Assembly (NCBI RefSeq): GCF_025244865.1
Contig: NZ_CP104272.1
Location: 2,232,001 to 2,296,000 of the forward strand
Reading direction: 5' to 3'
DNA length: 64,000 nucleotides
DNA from: Arthrobacter sp. zg-Y1110
Lineage (GTDB): Bacteria > Actinomycetota > Actinomycetes > Actinomycetales > Micrococcaceae
Part shown: piece by piece, positions 1 through 7,943 of the stretch
Layout: each line of letters opens with the position of its first letter
Position numbering within the stretch: the first letter of the stretch is position 1
Made by a program: the position numbers and the translations under genes
The notes under the pieces: model-generated
What the model saw: the letters and a program-made list of their open reading frames with translations, nothing else
What the model was told of the DNA's origin: nothing
Database searches by the model: none

Positions 1-789
1 CCATTCGCTGCCGAAGTGGGAGACGTCCATGAGGTACGGACGGCCGTTTCCGGCAAGGGCACGCTCCCGCAGTTCCGACGCCGGGTGGTGGCGCAGGTCC
101 GCGGTGACGTAGACGTCGGCGCGCTGGGCCCGGACGGCGTCGAACAGGCTGTCACCGGCTCCGCCGCAGACGGCCACCCGGCGGACCAGGCCCTGCGGGT
201 CGCCCGCCACGCGGACGCCGCCGGCGACGGCGGGCAGGAGGCTGAAGACGCGTTCGGCGAAGTCCGCCAGCGAAAGCATCTCGGGAAGATCCCCGACCCG
301 GCCGATCCCCTCTTCGGGCAGGCCTTCCGCAGCGGGAACCAGCGGCGTGACGTTCCGGAGCCCGAAGGCGTCTGCGAGCACGTCGGACACGCCCCCGACG
401 GCGCTGTCGCCGTTGGTGTGCACCGTCAACAGGGCGCAGCCGCCCTCGATCAGCCGGTGCACTGTCTCGCCCTTGAACGAGTTGGCAGCTACGGAGTTGA
501 CCGGTTTCAGCAGCAGGGGGTGATGGGTCACGAGCAGGTCCGCTCCCCATTCAAGGGCCTCGTCGATGACTTCACGGGTGGGATCAACCGCGAACAGGAT
601 CCGCCGGACCTCCCGGTCGCCGCGGCCTGCAACAAGGCCGGGCGCGTCCCAGTCCTCGGCCAGTGATTCGGGCCAGAGTTCTTCGGCTGCCAGCAGTACG
701 TCGCCAAGGGTGGGTGTGTCGCTGCCGCCGGTGGCCTGGTCAGGTTCAGTGTCTGCGCCGGCGCGCTCGTGGGGGTGATCCGCTTCCAT
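1..789 (-). CDS. Nif3-like dinuclear metal centre protein (3' end cut by window edge)
   Basis: Reading leftward from an ATG at 789 the frame stays open to base 1, giving 263 codons with no stop, so the C-terminus lies outside the window. The protein has the Nif3/YbgI signature: VTHHPLLLK around residues 87-95, whose paired histidines are metal ligands in this family, and VHTNGDSA around 123-130, the second metal motif. The family forms toroidal hexamers with a two-metal site. Its cellular role is unsettled, although Nif3-like proteins are often called GTP cyclohydrolase-like. The first 25 residues are acidic, low in complexity and poorly conserved in such families, so a start a little further in is possible. 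The gene is divergent from msrA. Confidence 0.85.
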   Translation of the reverse strand, partial: MEADHPHERAGADTEPDQATGGSDTPTLGDVLLAAEELWPESLAEDWDAPGLVAGRGDREVRRILFAVDPTREVIDEALEWGADLLVTHHPLLLKPVNSVAANSFKGETVHRLIEGGCALLTVHTNGDSAVGGVSDVLADAFGLRNVTPLVPAAEGLPEEGIGRVGDLPEMLSLADFAERVFSLLPAVAGGVRVAGDPQGLVRRVAVCGGAGDSLFDAVRAQRADVYVTADLRHHPASELRERALAGNGRPYLMDVSHFGSEW

Positions 790-917
790 GACTTTAGTTC
801 TACCCGCTGCCGTTGCCGTGCTCAATTCCGCCGCGCCTGCCGTGACGGAACGAACACCGCCGCACCCGGTTGCCGGACATCGGGAATCAAAGCGGGACGT
901 GATGCCTTGTTAAGGGC

Positions 918-1442
918 ATGAAGACGTATGTATTAGGCGGAGGCTGCTTTTGGTGCCTCGATGCTCTTTACCGCAAGGTCCGCGGCGTAACCGACGTAGT
1001 TTCCGGCTACACAGGGGGCGCGGTGGACAACCCGGACTATGACAGCGTGAGCGCCGGGATCACCGGGCACGCAGAAGTAGTGGCCGTGACCTTTGACGAG
1101 GACATGATCCCCCCGGAAGTCATCCTGGACATGTTCTTCTCGCAGCATGATCCCACCACCCTGAACCGACAGGGCTACGACGTCGGCACCCAGTACCGGT
1201 CCTCGATGTTCTACCGGGACGAGGATCAGCGCAAGGAATTCGAAGCTGCGATTGAGCGTGCCCGGGAGAACTGGAAGGACCCGATCGTCACCGAGATCGT
1301 GCCCCTTCCCCGGTTTTACCCGGCGGAGGATTTCCACCAGGATTTCTACGCCAAGCACCCCGGCCAGGGTTACTGTCAGGTGATTATTAATCCGAAGCTG
1401 GCCAAGGCCCGCAAGTATTACTCCGAATGGCTTCAGGACTAG
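918..1442 (+). CDS. msrA: Peptide methionine sulfoxide reductase MsrA
   Basis: This cytoplasmic repair enzyme reduces methionine-S-sulfoxide in proteins and free methionine, using thioredoxin as the electron source. The 174-residue protein carries the family active site GCFWC near the N-terminus (catalytic Cys10), the conserved YTGG and GHAE segments, and EDFHQDF near residue 137. This matches a single-domain MsrA; there is no fused MsrB domain. The ATG at 918 follows AAGGGC at a short distance. The gene lies alone between the divergent Nif3-like gene and cysK, 83 bases before the cysK start. Placement beside cysteine synthesis genes fits sulfur and redox metabolism, but joint transcription is not shown. 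Confidence 0.95.
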   Translation: MKTYVLGGGCFWCLDALYRKVRGVTDVVSGYTGGAVDNPDYDSVSAGITGHAEVVAVTFDEDMIPPEVILDMFFSQHDPTTLNRQGYDVGTQYRSSMFYRDEDQRKEFEAAIERARENWKDPIVTEIVPLPRFYPAEDFHQDFYAKHPGQGYCQVIINPKLAKARKYYSEWLQD

Positions 1443-1525
1443 GGCTGTCCGGCCGCGCCGATAGGCTGGAACGGGCATACCTGAGTCCGGCTTTTTAAAG
1501 CAATGTTGAAGGAATAGAGGAAACC

Positions 1526-2461
1526 ATGGCTCGTATTTATGACGATGTAACCCAGCTCGTAGGCGGTACCCCGCTGGTCCGCCTGAACCGGCTTGCCGAG
1601 GGGCTTCCCGCCCAGGTGGCCGTGAAGCTGGAGTTCTACAACCCGGCCAACAGCGTCAAGGACCGGATCGGCGTAGCCATTGTCGACGCCGCCGAGAAGG
1701 CCGGCGCGCTTCAGCCCGGCGGCACCATCGTGGAGGGCACCTCCGGCAATACCGGCATCGCCCTGGCCATGGTGGGCGCTGCCCGCGGCTACAAGGTGAT
1801 CCTCACCATGCCCGAAACCATGTCCACGGAACGCCGTGTCATGCTCCGCGCCTACGGTGCGGAGATTGTCCTCACCCCCGGCGCCGAAGGCATGCGCGGA
1901 GCAGTGGACAAGGCCAAGGAAATCGTGGCCACCACTGAAAACGCCATCTGGGCGCAGCAGTTCGCCAACGAAGCGAACCCGGCCGTACACCGCGCCACCA
2001 CCGCCGAGGAAATCTGGGCCGACACCGATGGAAAGGTGGACATCTTCGTGGCCGGCATCGGCACCGGCGGCACCATCACCGGCGTCGGGCAGGTCCTGAA
2101 GGAACGCAAGCCGGACGTGAAGATCGTGGCCGTAGAGCCCAAGGACTCCGCCATCCTCAACGGCGGATCCCCCGGACCCCACAAGATCCAGGGCATCGGT
2201 GCCAACTTCGTCCCCGAGATCCTGGACACCACCGTCTACGACGAGGTCTTTGACGCCTCCATCGAGGATTCCGTAGCCACGGCCCGCGCACTGGGCACCC
2301 AGGAGGGCATCCTCGGCGGTATCTCCTCCGGTGCCATCGTCTGGGCTGCACTGGAACTCGCCAAGCGCGAAGAGAACGCCGGTAAGCTGATTGTTGCCAC
2401 CGTCTGCGACTTCGGAGAACGCTACATCTCCACGGTCCTGTACGACGACATCCGCGGTTAG
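1526..2461 (+). CDS. cysK: Cysteine synthase A (O-acetylserine sulfhydrylase)
   Basis: This PLP enzyme makes L-cysteine from O-acetyl-L-serine and sulfide. The 311-residue product has the full family pattern: NSVKDRIG with the PLP lysine at residue 45, the substrate loop [11 protein letters not shown] near residue 72, the phosphate-binding GTGGTITG near residue 177, and GGISSGA near residue 263. The ATG at 1526 follows TAGAGGAAACC, a good ribosome binding site. cysE begins 48 bases downstream on the same strand, so the two consecutive enzymes of cysteine synthesis probably form one operon and may assemble as the cysteine synthase complex. A strong terminator closes the pair. Confidence 0.97.
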   Translation: MARIYDDVTQLVGGTPLVRLNRLAEGLPAQVAVKLEFYNPANSVKDRIGVAIVDAAEKAGALQPGGTIVEGTSGNTGIALAMVGAARGYKVILTMPETMSTERRVMLRAYGAEIVLTPGAEGMRGAVDKAKEIVATTENAIWAQQFANEANPAVHRATTAEEIWADTDGKVDIFVAGIGTGGTITGVGQVLKERKPDVKIVAVEPKDSAILNGGSPGPHKIQGIGANFVPEILDTTVYDEVFDASIEDSVATARALGTQEGILGGISSGAIVWAALELAKREENAGKLIVATVCDFGERYISTVLYDDIRG

Positions 2462-2509
2462 TCCGCGTTCCGTCCCTGCTGGACGGACCATCCGAGCAGA
2501 AAGTTCTCT

Positions 2510-3094
2510 GTGAGTCTGTTAGCCCGACTGCGCGAAGACCTCGACGCCGCCGCATCGCACGATCCGGCGGCCAGAGGCTCGCTCGAAAACCTCGTTGTCT
2601 ACTCCGGCCTGCATGCCATCTGGATGCACCGGCTGACGCACCGCATGTGGGCTCGGCCGCCGCTGCGGTTCCCGGCCCGCGTGCTCTCGCAGGTGACCCG
2701 TTTCGCCACCGGCATCGAAATCCACCCCGGAGCGACCATCGGCCGCCGGTTCTTTATCGACCACGGCATGGGGGTGGTCATCGGCGAGACGGCGGAGATC
2801 GGCAACGACGTCATGCTTTACCACGGGGTGACCCTGGGCGGCCGTTCGCTGGCCAAAGTCAAGCGCCACCCGACCATCTGCGACGGCGTCACCGTAGGCG
2901 CGGGAGCAAAGATCCTGGGGCCGGTGACCATTGGTGCGAACAGTGCGGTGGGAGCCAACGCCGTGGTGGTCAAGGATGCCCCGGCGGATTCGATCATCAC
3001 CGGCATTCCGGCCAAGTGGCGGCATCGGGACACCAAGATGACCCAGCCCGCGGTGGACCCGGCCGAATACATCGATCCGGCCATTTACATCTAG
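2510..3094 (+). CDS. cysE: Serine O-acetyltransferase
   Basis: CysE acetylates L-serine with acetyl-CoA to O-acetylserine, the substrate of the CysK encoded just upstream. The product is the short actinobacterial form (194 residues). A helical N-terminal part is followed by left-handed beta-helix hexapeptide repeats, visible as [34 protein letters not shown] and [22 protein letters not shown]. The conserved histidine in IDHG and the HGVTLGG loop form the acetyl-CoA/serine site in this family. Translation starts at a GTG (2510); the upstream AGAAAG is a weak ribosome binding site. The C-terminal tail (last 15-20 residues) may carry the segment that enters the CysK active site; it ends in DPAIYI, and a terminal isoleucine is the known CysK-binding feature. 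Confidence 0.95.
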   Translation: MSLLARLREDLDAAASHDPAARGSLENLVVYSGLHAIWMHRLTHRMWARPPLRFPARVLSQVTRFATGIEIHPGATIGRRFFIDHGMGVVIGETAEIGNDVMLYHGVTLGGRSLAKVKRHPTICDGVTVGAGAKILGPVTIGANSAVGANAVVVKDAPADSIITGIPAKWRHRDTKMTQPAVDPAEYIDPAIYI

Positions 3095-3107
3095 CCGGAA
3101 CAGCTCA

Positions 3108-3145
3108 CTAAAAAGGTCCGCAGCATCAGCTGCGGACCTTTTTAG
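3108..3145. terminator. Bidirectional terminator between cysE and gnd
   Basis: A perfect 17-base-pair inverted repeat has arms at 3108-3124 and 3129-3145, with the four-base loop ATCA. The core is GGTCCGCAGC and it is flanked by AAAAA and TTTTT, so both strands read as GC hairpin plus U-run. It lies between the convergent cysE and gnd genes and should stop transcription from both sides. Confidence 0.9.
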
Positions 3146-3160
3146 TACCCGTTGGGTTTC

Positions 3161-4597
3161 TTAGTGGGTGTCCACTGCCTCGACCTCGGCGCGGTCTTCG
3201 CCCCACATGGTGTGGAAGGTTCCTTCGGCGTCGACCCGGTGGTAGGTGTGTGCACCGAACAGGTCCCGCAGGCCCTGCGTCAGTGCGGCCGGAAGCCGCT
3301 TGCGGCGCAGGCCGTCGTAGTAGGCCAGCGAGGAGGAGAACACCGGCACGGGAATGCCCAGCTGCACGGCGACGGAGACCACGCGGCGCCAGGCCGGGAC
3401 GGCTGCGGCGATCGACTCCGCGAACGCCGGGGCGAACAGCAGGTTCGCGGGAGCTTCGCTGCCGGCGTAGGCCTTCATGATGTCGTCCAGCAGTTCCGCG
3501 CGGATGATGCAGCCGGCACGCCACAGCGAGGCGATCTCGTCCAGCTTCAGTTCCCAGCCGTATTCCTTGGCTGCAGCGTTAAGCATGTCAATGCCCTGCG
3601 CGTAGCTGACCAGCTTGGAGGCGTAGAGGGCCTGCCGCACATCGTCGACGAACGTATCGGGAAGCTCGACGGCGGTTTCCTCGCCCTGGAGCGTGTGCTG
3701 TGCAACCTCGCGTTGTCCGCGCTGGGAGGACAGTGCGCGGGCGAAGACCGACTCGGCGATGGCCGAAACCGGGGAACCCAGGTCCAGGCCGGAGACGACC
3801 GTCCAGCGTCCGGTGCCTTTCTGCCCGGCGGAGTCCACCACTACGTCCACGAACGGTTTCCCGGTCCGGGCGTCCACATGGCCCAGGACCTCCGCGGTGA
3901 TTTCGATCAGGAAGGAGCTGAGCTGGCCGGTGTTCCACTCGTTGAAGATCTTGGCCTGCTCGGCCGGTTCAATGCCGGCGGCGGAGCGCAGCAGGTCGTA
4001 GGCCTCGCCGATCACCTGCATGTCCGCGTATTCGATGCCGTTGTGCACCATCTTCACAAAGTGGCCGGCCCCGTCGGTGCCGATCCAGGTGCAGCAGGGC
4101 TCGCCGTCGTACTTCGCCGCGATTTTCTCCAGCATCGGGCCCAGGGAATCGTAGGACTCGCGGGAACCGCCGGGCATGATGGAGGGGCCCAGGAGGGCTC
4201 CCTCTTCACCGCCGGACACGCCGACGCCGACAAAGTGCAGGTCCTTCTCGGCCAGGGCGGCCTCGCGGCGGCGGGTGTCTTCGAAATGCGAGTTGCCGCC
4301 GTCGATCACGATGTCGCCCGGCTCCAGCAGCGGAACCAGCTGGCCGATCACCGAGTCCACCGGCGCTCCGGCCTTGACCATGATCAGTACGCGGCGCGGT
4401 TTCTCCAGTGAGTCGACCAGTTCCTGCAGCGTCTCGGTGCGGATGAAGTCCCCCTCATCGCCGTGGGCGGAAAGCAGGGCATCCGTTTTCTCGATGGAAC
4501 GGTTGTGCAGGGCCACCGTGTAACCGTTGCGGGCGAGATTGCGGGCGAGGTTTGCACCCATGACGGCAAGGCCGGTTACACCAATTTGTGCACTCAA
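3161..4597 (-). CDS. gnd: 6-phosphogluconate dehydrogenase (decarboxylating)
   Basis: This enzyme of the oxidative pentose phosphate pathway converts 6-phosphogluconate and NADP+ (or NAD+) to ribulose 5-phosphate and CO2. The N-terminal Rossmann motif reads GVTGLAVMGANLARN, followed by IVIDGGNSHFEDT and the catalytic-lysine segment HFVKMVHNGIEY; the long helical C-terminal domain contains SAGQKGTGRW. I chose the TTG at 4597 because GGAG stands five bases before it and the protein then begins MSAQIGVTGLA, as is usual. An ATG further upstream (4645) would add 16 unlikely residues. The length, 478 residues, suits the long (468-480) class. Confidence 0.95.
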   Translation of the reverse strand: MSAQIGVTGLAVMGANLARNLARNGYTVALHNRSIEKTDALLSAHGDEGDFIRTETLQELVDSLEKPRRVLIMVKAGAPVDSVIGQLVPLLEPGDIVIDGGNSHFEDTRRREAALAEKDLHFVGVGVSGGEEGALLGPSIMPGGSRESYDSLGPMLEKIAAKYDGEPCCTWIGTDGAGHFVKMVHNGIEYADMQVIGEAYDLLRSAAGIEPAEQAKIFNEWNTGQLSSFLIEITAEVLGHVDARTGKPFVDVVVDSAGQKGTGRWTVVSGLDLGSPVSAIAESVFARALSSQRGQREVAQHTLQGEETAVELPDTFVDDVRQALYASKLVSYAQGIDMLNAAAKEYGWELKLDEIASLWRAGCIIRAELLDDIMKAYAGSEAPANLLFAPAFAESIAAAVPAWRRVVSVAVQLGIPVPVFSSSLAYYDGLRRKRLPAALTQGLRDLFGAHTYHRVDAEGTFHTMWGEDRAEVEAVDTH

Positions 4598-4722
4598 GTT
4601 CTCTCCAAGGATGGTTCGGGTGCCCGGCGGGCACGGGGACGGCACAGGATCATTGCGCCGTGTTCACGCTCCAGCCTATGCTTCTTCGGCGTCCGGCCGC
4701 CACAGGGGCCCGGGTCGCGGGA

Positions 4723-5589
4723 TCAGGCCCCATCTTCGTAGCCGTTGATCACCGAGGCAACGCCTTCGATAATCCCGATCCCCTCCTCGAGCGTGGAGTT
4801 CCGGGAACTGAGCACAACAATGCTGTAGTCACTGTCTCCGGCCCGGACGAACCCGGCGCTGCCCACGTTCCACACGGCGTCGTCATCCTGCAGCCAGCCG
4901 TTCTTCAGTGCCACCTCGGCATCGGGTGCCTGCACCCCCGCATTGATCCCCCAGTTCTGCTCCGGGCAGACGTTTTCCATGAGTCCGACGGCGAACGCCA
5001 TCAGGTCCGGGTCCAGCCAGTCGGCACCGCAGGCCACCGTCCGGGCAATACGCAGCTGGTCCCCTGCAGTGGTTTCGCCGGCTCCCCAGACTTCCCCGGC
5101 TTCCGTATCCTCCACCCCAATGAGCTCATAGGTACGGTTCAGTTCCTCCCGGCCCCCCAGCCGGCCGTACAGCTCGCTGGTGGCTTCGTTGTCGCTGTAT
5201 TCGATCATCAGCGTTGCCAGGTTTTCTTCCTCCGCCGTGAAGCTGCGCTGCTCTTCGGTGGCCTGGCGGACCAGGGTCAGGAGGATGGGGACCTTCACCA
5301 GGCTTGCTTCGAGGTACCGTCCATCCGGGTTTTCAATCCAGGATTCCCCGGTGCGGTTGTCTTGGAGGGCCACGGAAAAATCTTCCCGCCTGTCCCCGGC
5401 CATCACGTCCAGGGCGGCTGCAATCGATTCCGGCGCCCCTGTCTCCGCGGTGCTGCCTGTGCCTTGCTCTGCTGTTGGTGGTACCTGCGGAGCGTCGTCC
5501 GGCGCCGAGCAGCCGCCCAGCAGGATCATTACGGCAAGCGCCGCACCAACGCGCTTCCGCGCCTGGAATTCCTTTGCCATCAACCCCAC
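4723..5589 (-). CDS. Lipoprotein serine hydrolase of the class A beta-lactamase/PBP fold
   Basis: The 288-residue protein starts with a lipoprotein signal ending in LLGGC (lipidated Cys27), so it should be anchored on the outer face of the membrane. Three active-site elements of the penicillin-binding/beta-lactamase fold can be seen: SLVK (Ser96, Lys99), SDN (132-134) and KNG (229-231) in place of KTG. I do not see an ExxLN omega-loop carrying the deacylating glutamate of class A beta-lactamases; GAGETTAGDQ occupies the corresponding area. An envelope peptidase/esterase or a non-hydrolytic penicillin binder is therefore as likely as a resistance enzyme. The start is GTG at 5589, or ATG at 5580, which would lose three residues. 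Confidence 0.8.
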   Translation of the reverse strand: MGLMAKEFQARKRVGAALAVMILLGGCSAPDDAPQVPPTAEQGTGSTAETGAPESIAAALDVMAGDRREDFSVALQDNRTGESWIENPDGRYLEASLVKVPILLTLVRQATEEQRSFTAEEENLATLMIEYSDNEATSELYGRLGGREELNRTYELIGVEDTEAGEVWGAGETTAGDQLRIARTVACGADWLDPDLMAFAVGLMENVCPEQNWGINAGVQAPDAEVALKNGWLQDDDAVWNVGSAGFVRAGDSDYSIVVLSSRNSTLEEGIGIIEGVASVINGYEDGA

Positions 5590-5618
5590 TCGTCCCGTAC
5601 GTCTGTGCGGTTAAACCA

Positions 5619-5663
5619 AAAGCCGCCGTTGCCTTCCACATCTGCGGAAAGTAACGGCGGCTT
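5619..5663 (-). terminator. Terminator of tRNA-Val
   Basis: The inverted repeat AAGCCGCCGTT / AACGGCGGCTT has arms at 5620-5630 and 5653-5663, with a small inner TTCC/GGAA stem. On the minus strand it lies just after the tRNA and is followed by TTTT, the form expected of an intrinsic terminator. Confidence 0.75.
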
Positions 5664-5666
5664 CTC

Positions 5667-5742
5667 TGGTGGGTCCTACCGGGATCGAACCGATGACATC
5701 CACGGTGTAAACGTGGCGCTCTACCAGCTGAGCTAAAGACCC
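5667..5742 (-). tRNA. tRNA-Val (anticodon UAC)
   Basis: A 76-base cloverleaf is encoded on the minus strand with the CCA end included (5667-5669). The acceptor strand GGGTCTT pairs with AGGACCC. The D arm contains AGCTCAGCTGGTAGAGC. The anticodon stem CCACG/CGTGG holds the loop TTTACAC, giving anticodon UAC (codon GUA and wobble partners). The T arm contains GGTTCGATCC. All standard invariant bases are present. No other tRNA was found nearby. Confidence 0.97.
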
Positions 5743-5826
5743 AAGACATGTTGCCCGGCCGTCAGAAACTTCTCCGCAGGCCCTGCATCACGAGGAACTA
5801 CATTACCGTAAGACCGCGCCGGATGC

Positions 5827-6777
5827 CTAATCGGCGCCGTTCTGCCCTCCGGCCGGCAGGTCCGGGAGGTTTTCGGCCAGCCAGGTCAGGGCCGTGCTGA
5901 CTCCCATATCGATCTTCAGGGTGGCCAGCGGATCCCCCCGCGTGGACCCCCGGTTGATGATGACCACCGGTTTGCCGGCCTTGGCCGCGTACCGGACAAA
6001 GCGCAGCCCGCTCATCACGGTCAGTGAGGAACCCGCCACCAGCAGGGCACCGGCGTCGTCCACCATCGAGAAGGCCCGGGCCACGCGGTCCTTGGGGACG
6101 TTCTCGCCGAAGTACACGAAGTCCGGTTTCAGCATTCCACCGCAGACGGGACAGTCCGCAACGACGAAGCTCTCGGTATCGGCGATGTCCGCGTCGGCAT
6201 CCGGGGCGATCCCGCCGTCGAGCCGCACCTGCTCCAGATAACCGGGGTTCAGCTCCTGCAGCAGCCCGGCAACCTCGGAACGGGAAAAGCCGGAACGGCA
6301 GTTCAGGCAGACCACATGGTCGTAACGCCCGTGCAGGTCGATGACGTTGACGCTGCCGGCGTCCGTGTGGAGCCGGTCCACGTTCTGGGTGATCAGGCCC
6401 GAGAGCAGCCCCCGCCGTTCCAGGACCACCGCGGCCGCATGGCCGGGGTTGGGCACCGCGTGGCGCAGATGGTGCCAGCCAATGTGGTTGCGGGCCCAGT
6501 ACCGGCGGCGGAGGTCCGGATCGCCGACAAACTGCTGGTAGGTCAGCGGATTCCGGGGCGGCGCGTCGGGCCCGCGGTAGTCCGGGATGCCGGAGTCCGT
6601 GCTCAGCCCGGCACCGGTCAGCAGCGCCAGCCGCTGCCCGCCCAGATAGCCGACGGCGCGCTCGAGGAGCCGCAGCTCCGCCTCGGTGGGTGCCGGAACG
6701 GACTCGAGGGCATGGCCGCTGGCAAAACCCGTGAGGCCGAGGCCCGGGCGGGAGTCCTTCGGCTGCTGCTCGCTCAC
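5827..6777 (-). CDS. SIR2-family NAD-dependent protein deacylase (sirtuin)
   Basis: Sirtuins remove acetyl or longer acyl groups from lysines using NAD+, releasing nicotinamide and O-acyl-ADP-ribose. The signature elements are all present: GAGLSTDSGIPDYRG (residues 55-69), TQNVDRLH (131-138), the catalytic His150 in LHGRY, and zinc ligands Cys158/Cys161 and Cys210/Cys213. The GTG at 6777 overlaps the ahpE stop as GTGA, which decides the start and gives 316 residues; an upstream ATG at 6843 would lie inside ahpE. It is the last gene of a three-gene operon with ahpE and DUF3052, next to aceE, whose product makes acetyl-CoA. A link to acyl-lysine control is inference only. Confidence 0.93.
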   Translation of the reverse strand: MSEQQPKDSRPGLGLTGFASGHALESVPAPTEAELRLLERAVGYLGGQRLALLTGAGLSTDSGIPDYRGPDAPPRNPLTYQQFVGDPDLRRRYWARNHIGWHHLRHAVPNPGHAAAVVLERRGLLSGLITQNVDRLHTDAGSVNVIDLHGRYDHVVCLNCRSGFSRSEVAGLLQELNPGYLEQVRLDGGIAPDADADIADTESFVVADCPVCGGMLKPDFVYFGENVPKDRVARAFSMVDDAGALLVAGSSLTVMSGLRFVRYAAKAGKPVVIINRGSTRGDPLATLKIDMGVSTALTWLAENLPDLPAGGQNGAD

Positions 6778-7238
6778 AGTGCCTCCAAAGCAGTACGGTA
6801 CTGCTCGAGCGGACGCGCTGCGCCCGGGTCGGAACGGATGCATGCGCGGAGGGTGCCCTCCCCGTCCATTACAAAGCTGGCGCGTTCCGCCAGCCCCTTG
6901 CCTGCGTCAAAAGCCCCAAAGGCCCGTGCCGTCTCGCCGTGCGGCCAGAAATCGGAAAGCAGGTCGAAACCGAAGCCTTCCTGCTCGGCCCAGGCGCGCA
7001 GGGTGTATTTCGAGTCACAGGATACTGCCAGCAGGCGCACGCCGGCGCCGTCGAAAAGGGCACGTTCGGACTGCAGCTCCGCGAGCTCGCCCCGGCAAAC
7101 CTGGGAGAACGCGAACGGGAAAAAGACCAGCACGACGCCGGCACCCCGCAGACCGTCCAGCCGGACCTCTTCGCCGAACTGGTTGGGAAGGCAGAAGTCC
7201 GGAACAGCAGCACCTGCCGTGAGCAGGTGCGCAGTCAC
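6774..7238 (-). CDS. ahpE: AhpE-type peroxiredoxin
   Basis: This thiol peroxidase of the AhpC/TSA fold reduces hydrogen peroxide, organic peroxides and peroxynitrite. The peroxidatic cysteine lies in FPFAFSQVCRGEL (Cys48). The usual PxxxTxxC motif has Ser45 in place of threonine, a tolerated substitution. A second cysteine near residue 74 (AVSCDS) may matter for recycling. The length, 154 residues, fits the one-cysteine AhpE group. The start is a GTG overlapping the DUF3052 stop by four bases (GTGA), and the gene in turn overlaps the sirtuin start, which indicates translational coupling. The DUF3052-ahpE pair beside aceE is also the arrangement known in Mycobacterium tuberculosis. Confidence 0.9.
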   Translation of the reverse strand: MTAHLLTAGAAVPDFCLPNQFGEEVRLDGLRGAGVVLVFFPFAFSQVCRGELAELQSERALFDGAGVRLLAVSCDSKYTLRAWAEQEGFGFDLLSDFWPHGETARAFGAFDAGKGLAERASFVMDGEGTLRACIRSDPGAARPLEQYRTALEAL

Positions 7239-7654
7239 TTCTTGCGTCGGCTCACCAGGCGGGTTGCAGCCCAGTCCTCGGTGACGCCCGGGGAAGTGGT
7301 GACGTGCAGTCCCGCTGTGGGGGCCGCTTCCTCGATGTCGGCAGGAGGAACGTAGCCCTCACGCCCGGACTTCGGAGTCAGAACCCAGACAACGCCGCCG
7401 TCGTCGAGCGTGGTCAGGGAATCGACCAACGCGTCCACGAGGTCGCCGTCGTCGGCCCGCCACCAGAGGATGACGCCGTCCACAACATCGTGGTCGTCTT
7501 CAGTAAGCAACTCGCCGCCGATGAGGTCCTCAAGGTCCTCACGGAAGTCGAAGTCCACATCCTCGTCGTAGCCGTACTCCTGAACCAGGTCCCCGTCCTT
7601 GAAACCCAATCTGCTCGCCACGTTTTCTTCAGTGACGGCCTCGGCCTCGCTCAC
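7235..7654 (-). CDS. DUF3052 family protein
   Basis: This is a 139-residue acidic protein of a family restricted largely to actinobacteria, with no assigned biochemical role. The N-terminal half is very acidic (for example GYDEDVDFDFRED). The centre carries ILWWRADDGDLVDALVDSL followed by GGVVWVLTPKSGREGYV, the conserved core of the family, and the C-terminus is basic (RRKK). The GTG at 7654 is preceded by a near-perfect ribosome binding site, AGGAGGAG, six bases away; the frame remains open further upstream but lacks such a site. As the first gene of the DUF3052-ahpE-sirtuin unit and divergent from aceE, it may work with the peroxiredoxin, but nothing in the sequence tells how. Confidence 0.88.
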   Translation of the reverse strand: MSEAEAVTEENVASRLGFKDGDLVQEYGYDEDVDFDFREDLEDLIGGELLTEDDHDVVDGVILWWRADDGDLVDALVDSLTTLDDGGVVWVLTPKSGREGYVPPADIEEAAPTAGLHVTTSPGVTEDWAATRLVSRRKK

Positions 7655-7943
7655 TTCACTCCTCCTGGTTGACTGCATGAATACAAGGGAATCACACATT
7701 TGCCTGATCTGCGCTGTCTCCGACTCAACCAAACACCTAAAACCCGCAGGCTTCAAGGGTTCCGGGGTCTACGCCGTCAGCGATGACAGCCGTGCAGGCT
7801 ACGCAACAACGGCTGCTCGGGACTAGAGTGGATAAAAAGGGGCGCCGAGGCGCGCATACGCGCAAGCGAAGATCCGGCGGACACCGGCCGGATACCACAG
7901 AAAGAATGTCGCAGACACAATCTGTACATGAGAGAGGTTGGCC

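Noticed and set aside
4723..5589. A resistance-type class A beta-lactamase
   Set aside because: The KTG position is KNG and no deacylating omega-loop glutamate is visible, so only a fold-level call is made.
7655..7943. A small gene in the divergent gap before aceE
   Set aside because: Short open frames exist, but none has a ribosome binding site or recognisable protein; the interval is best read as promoter DNA.
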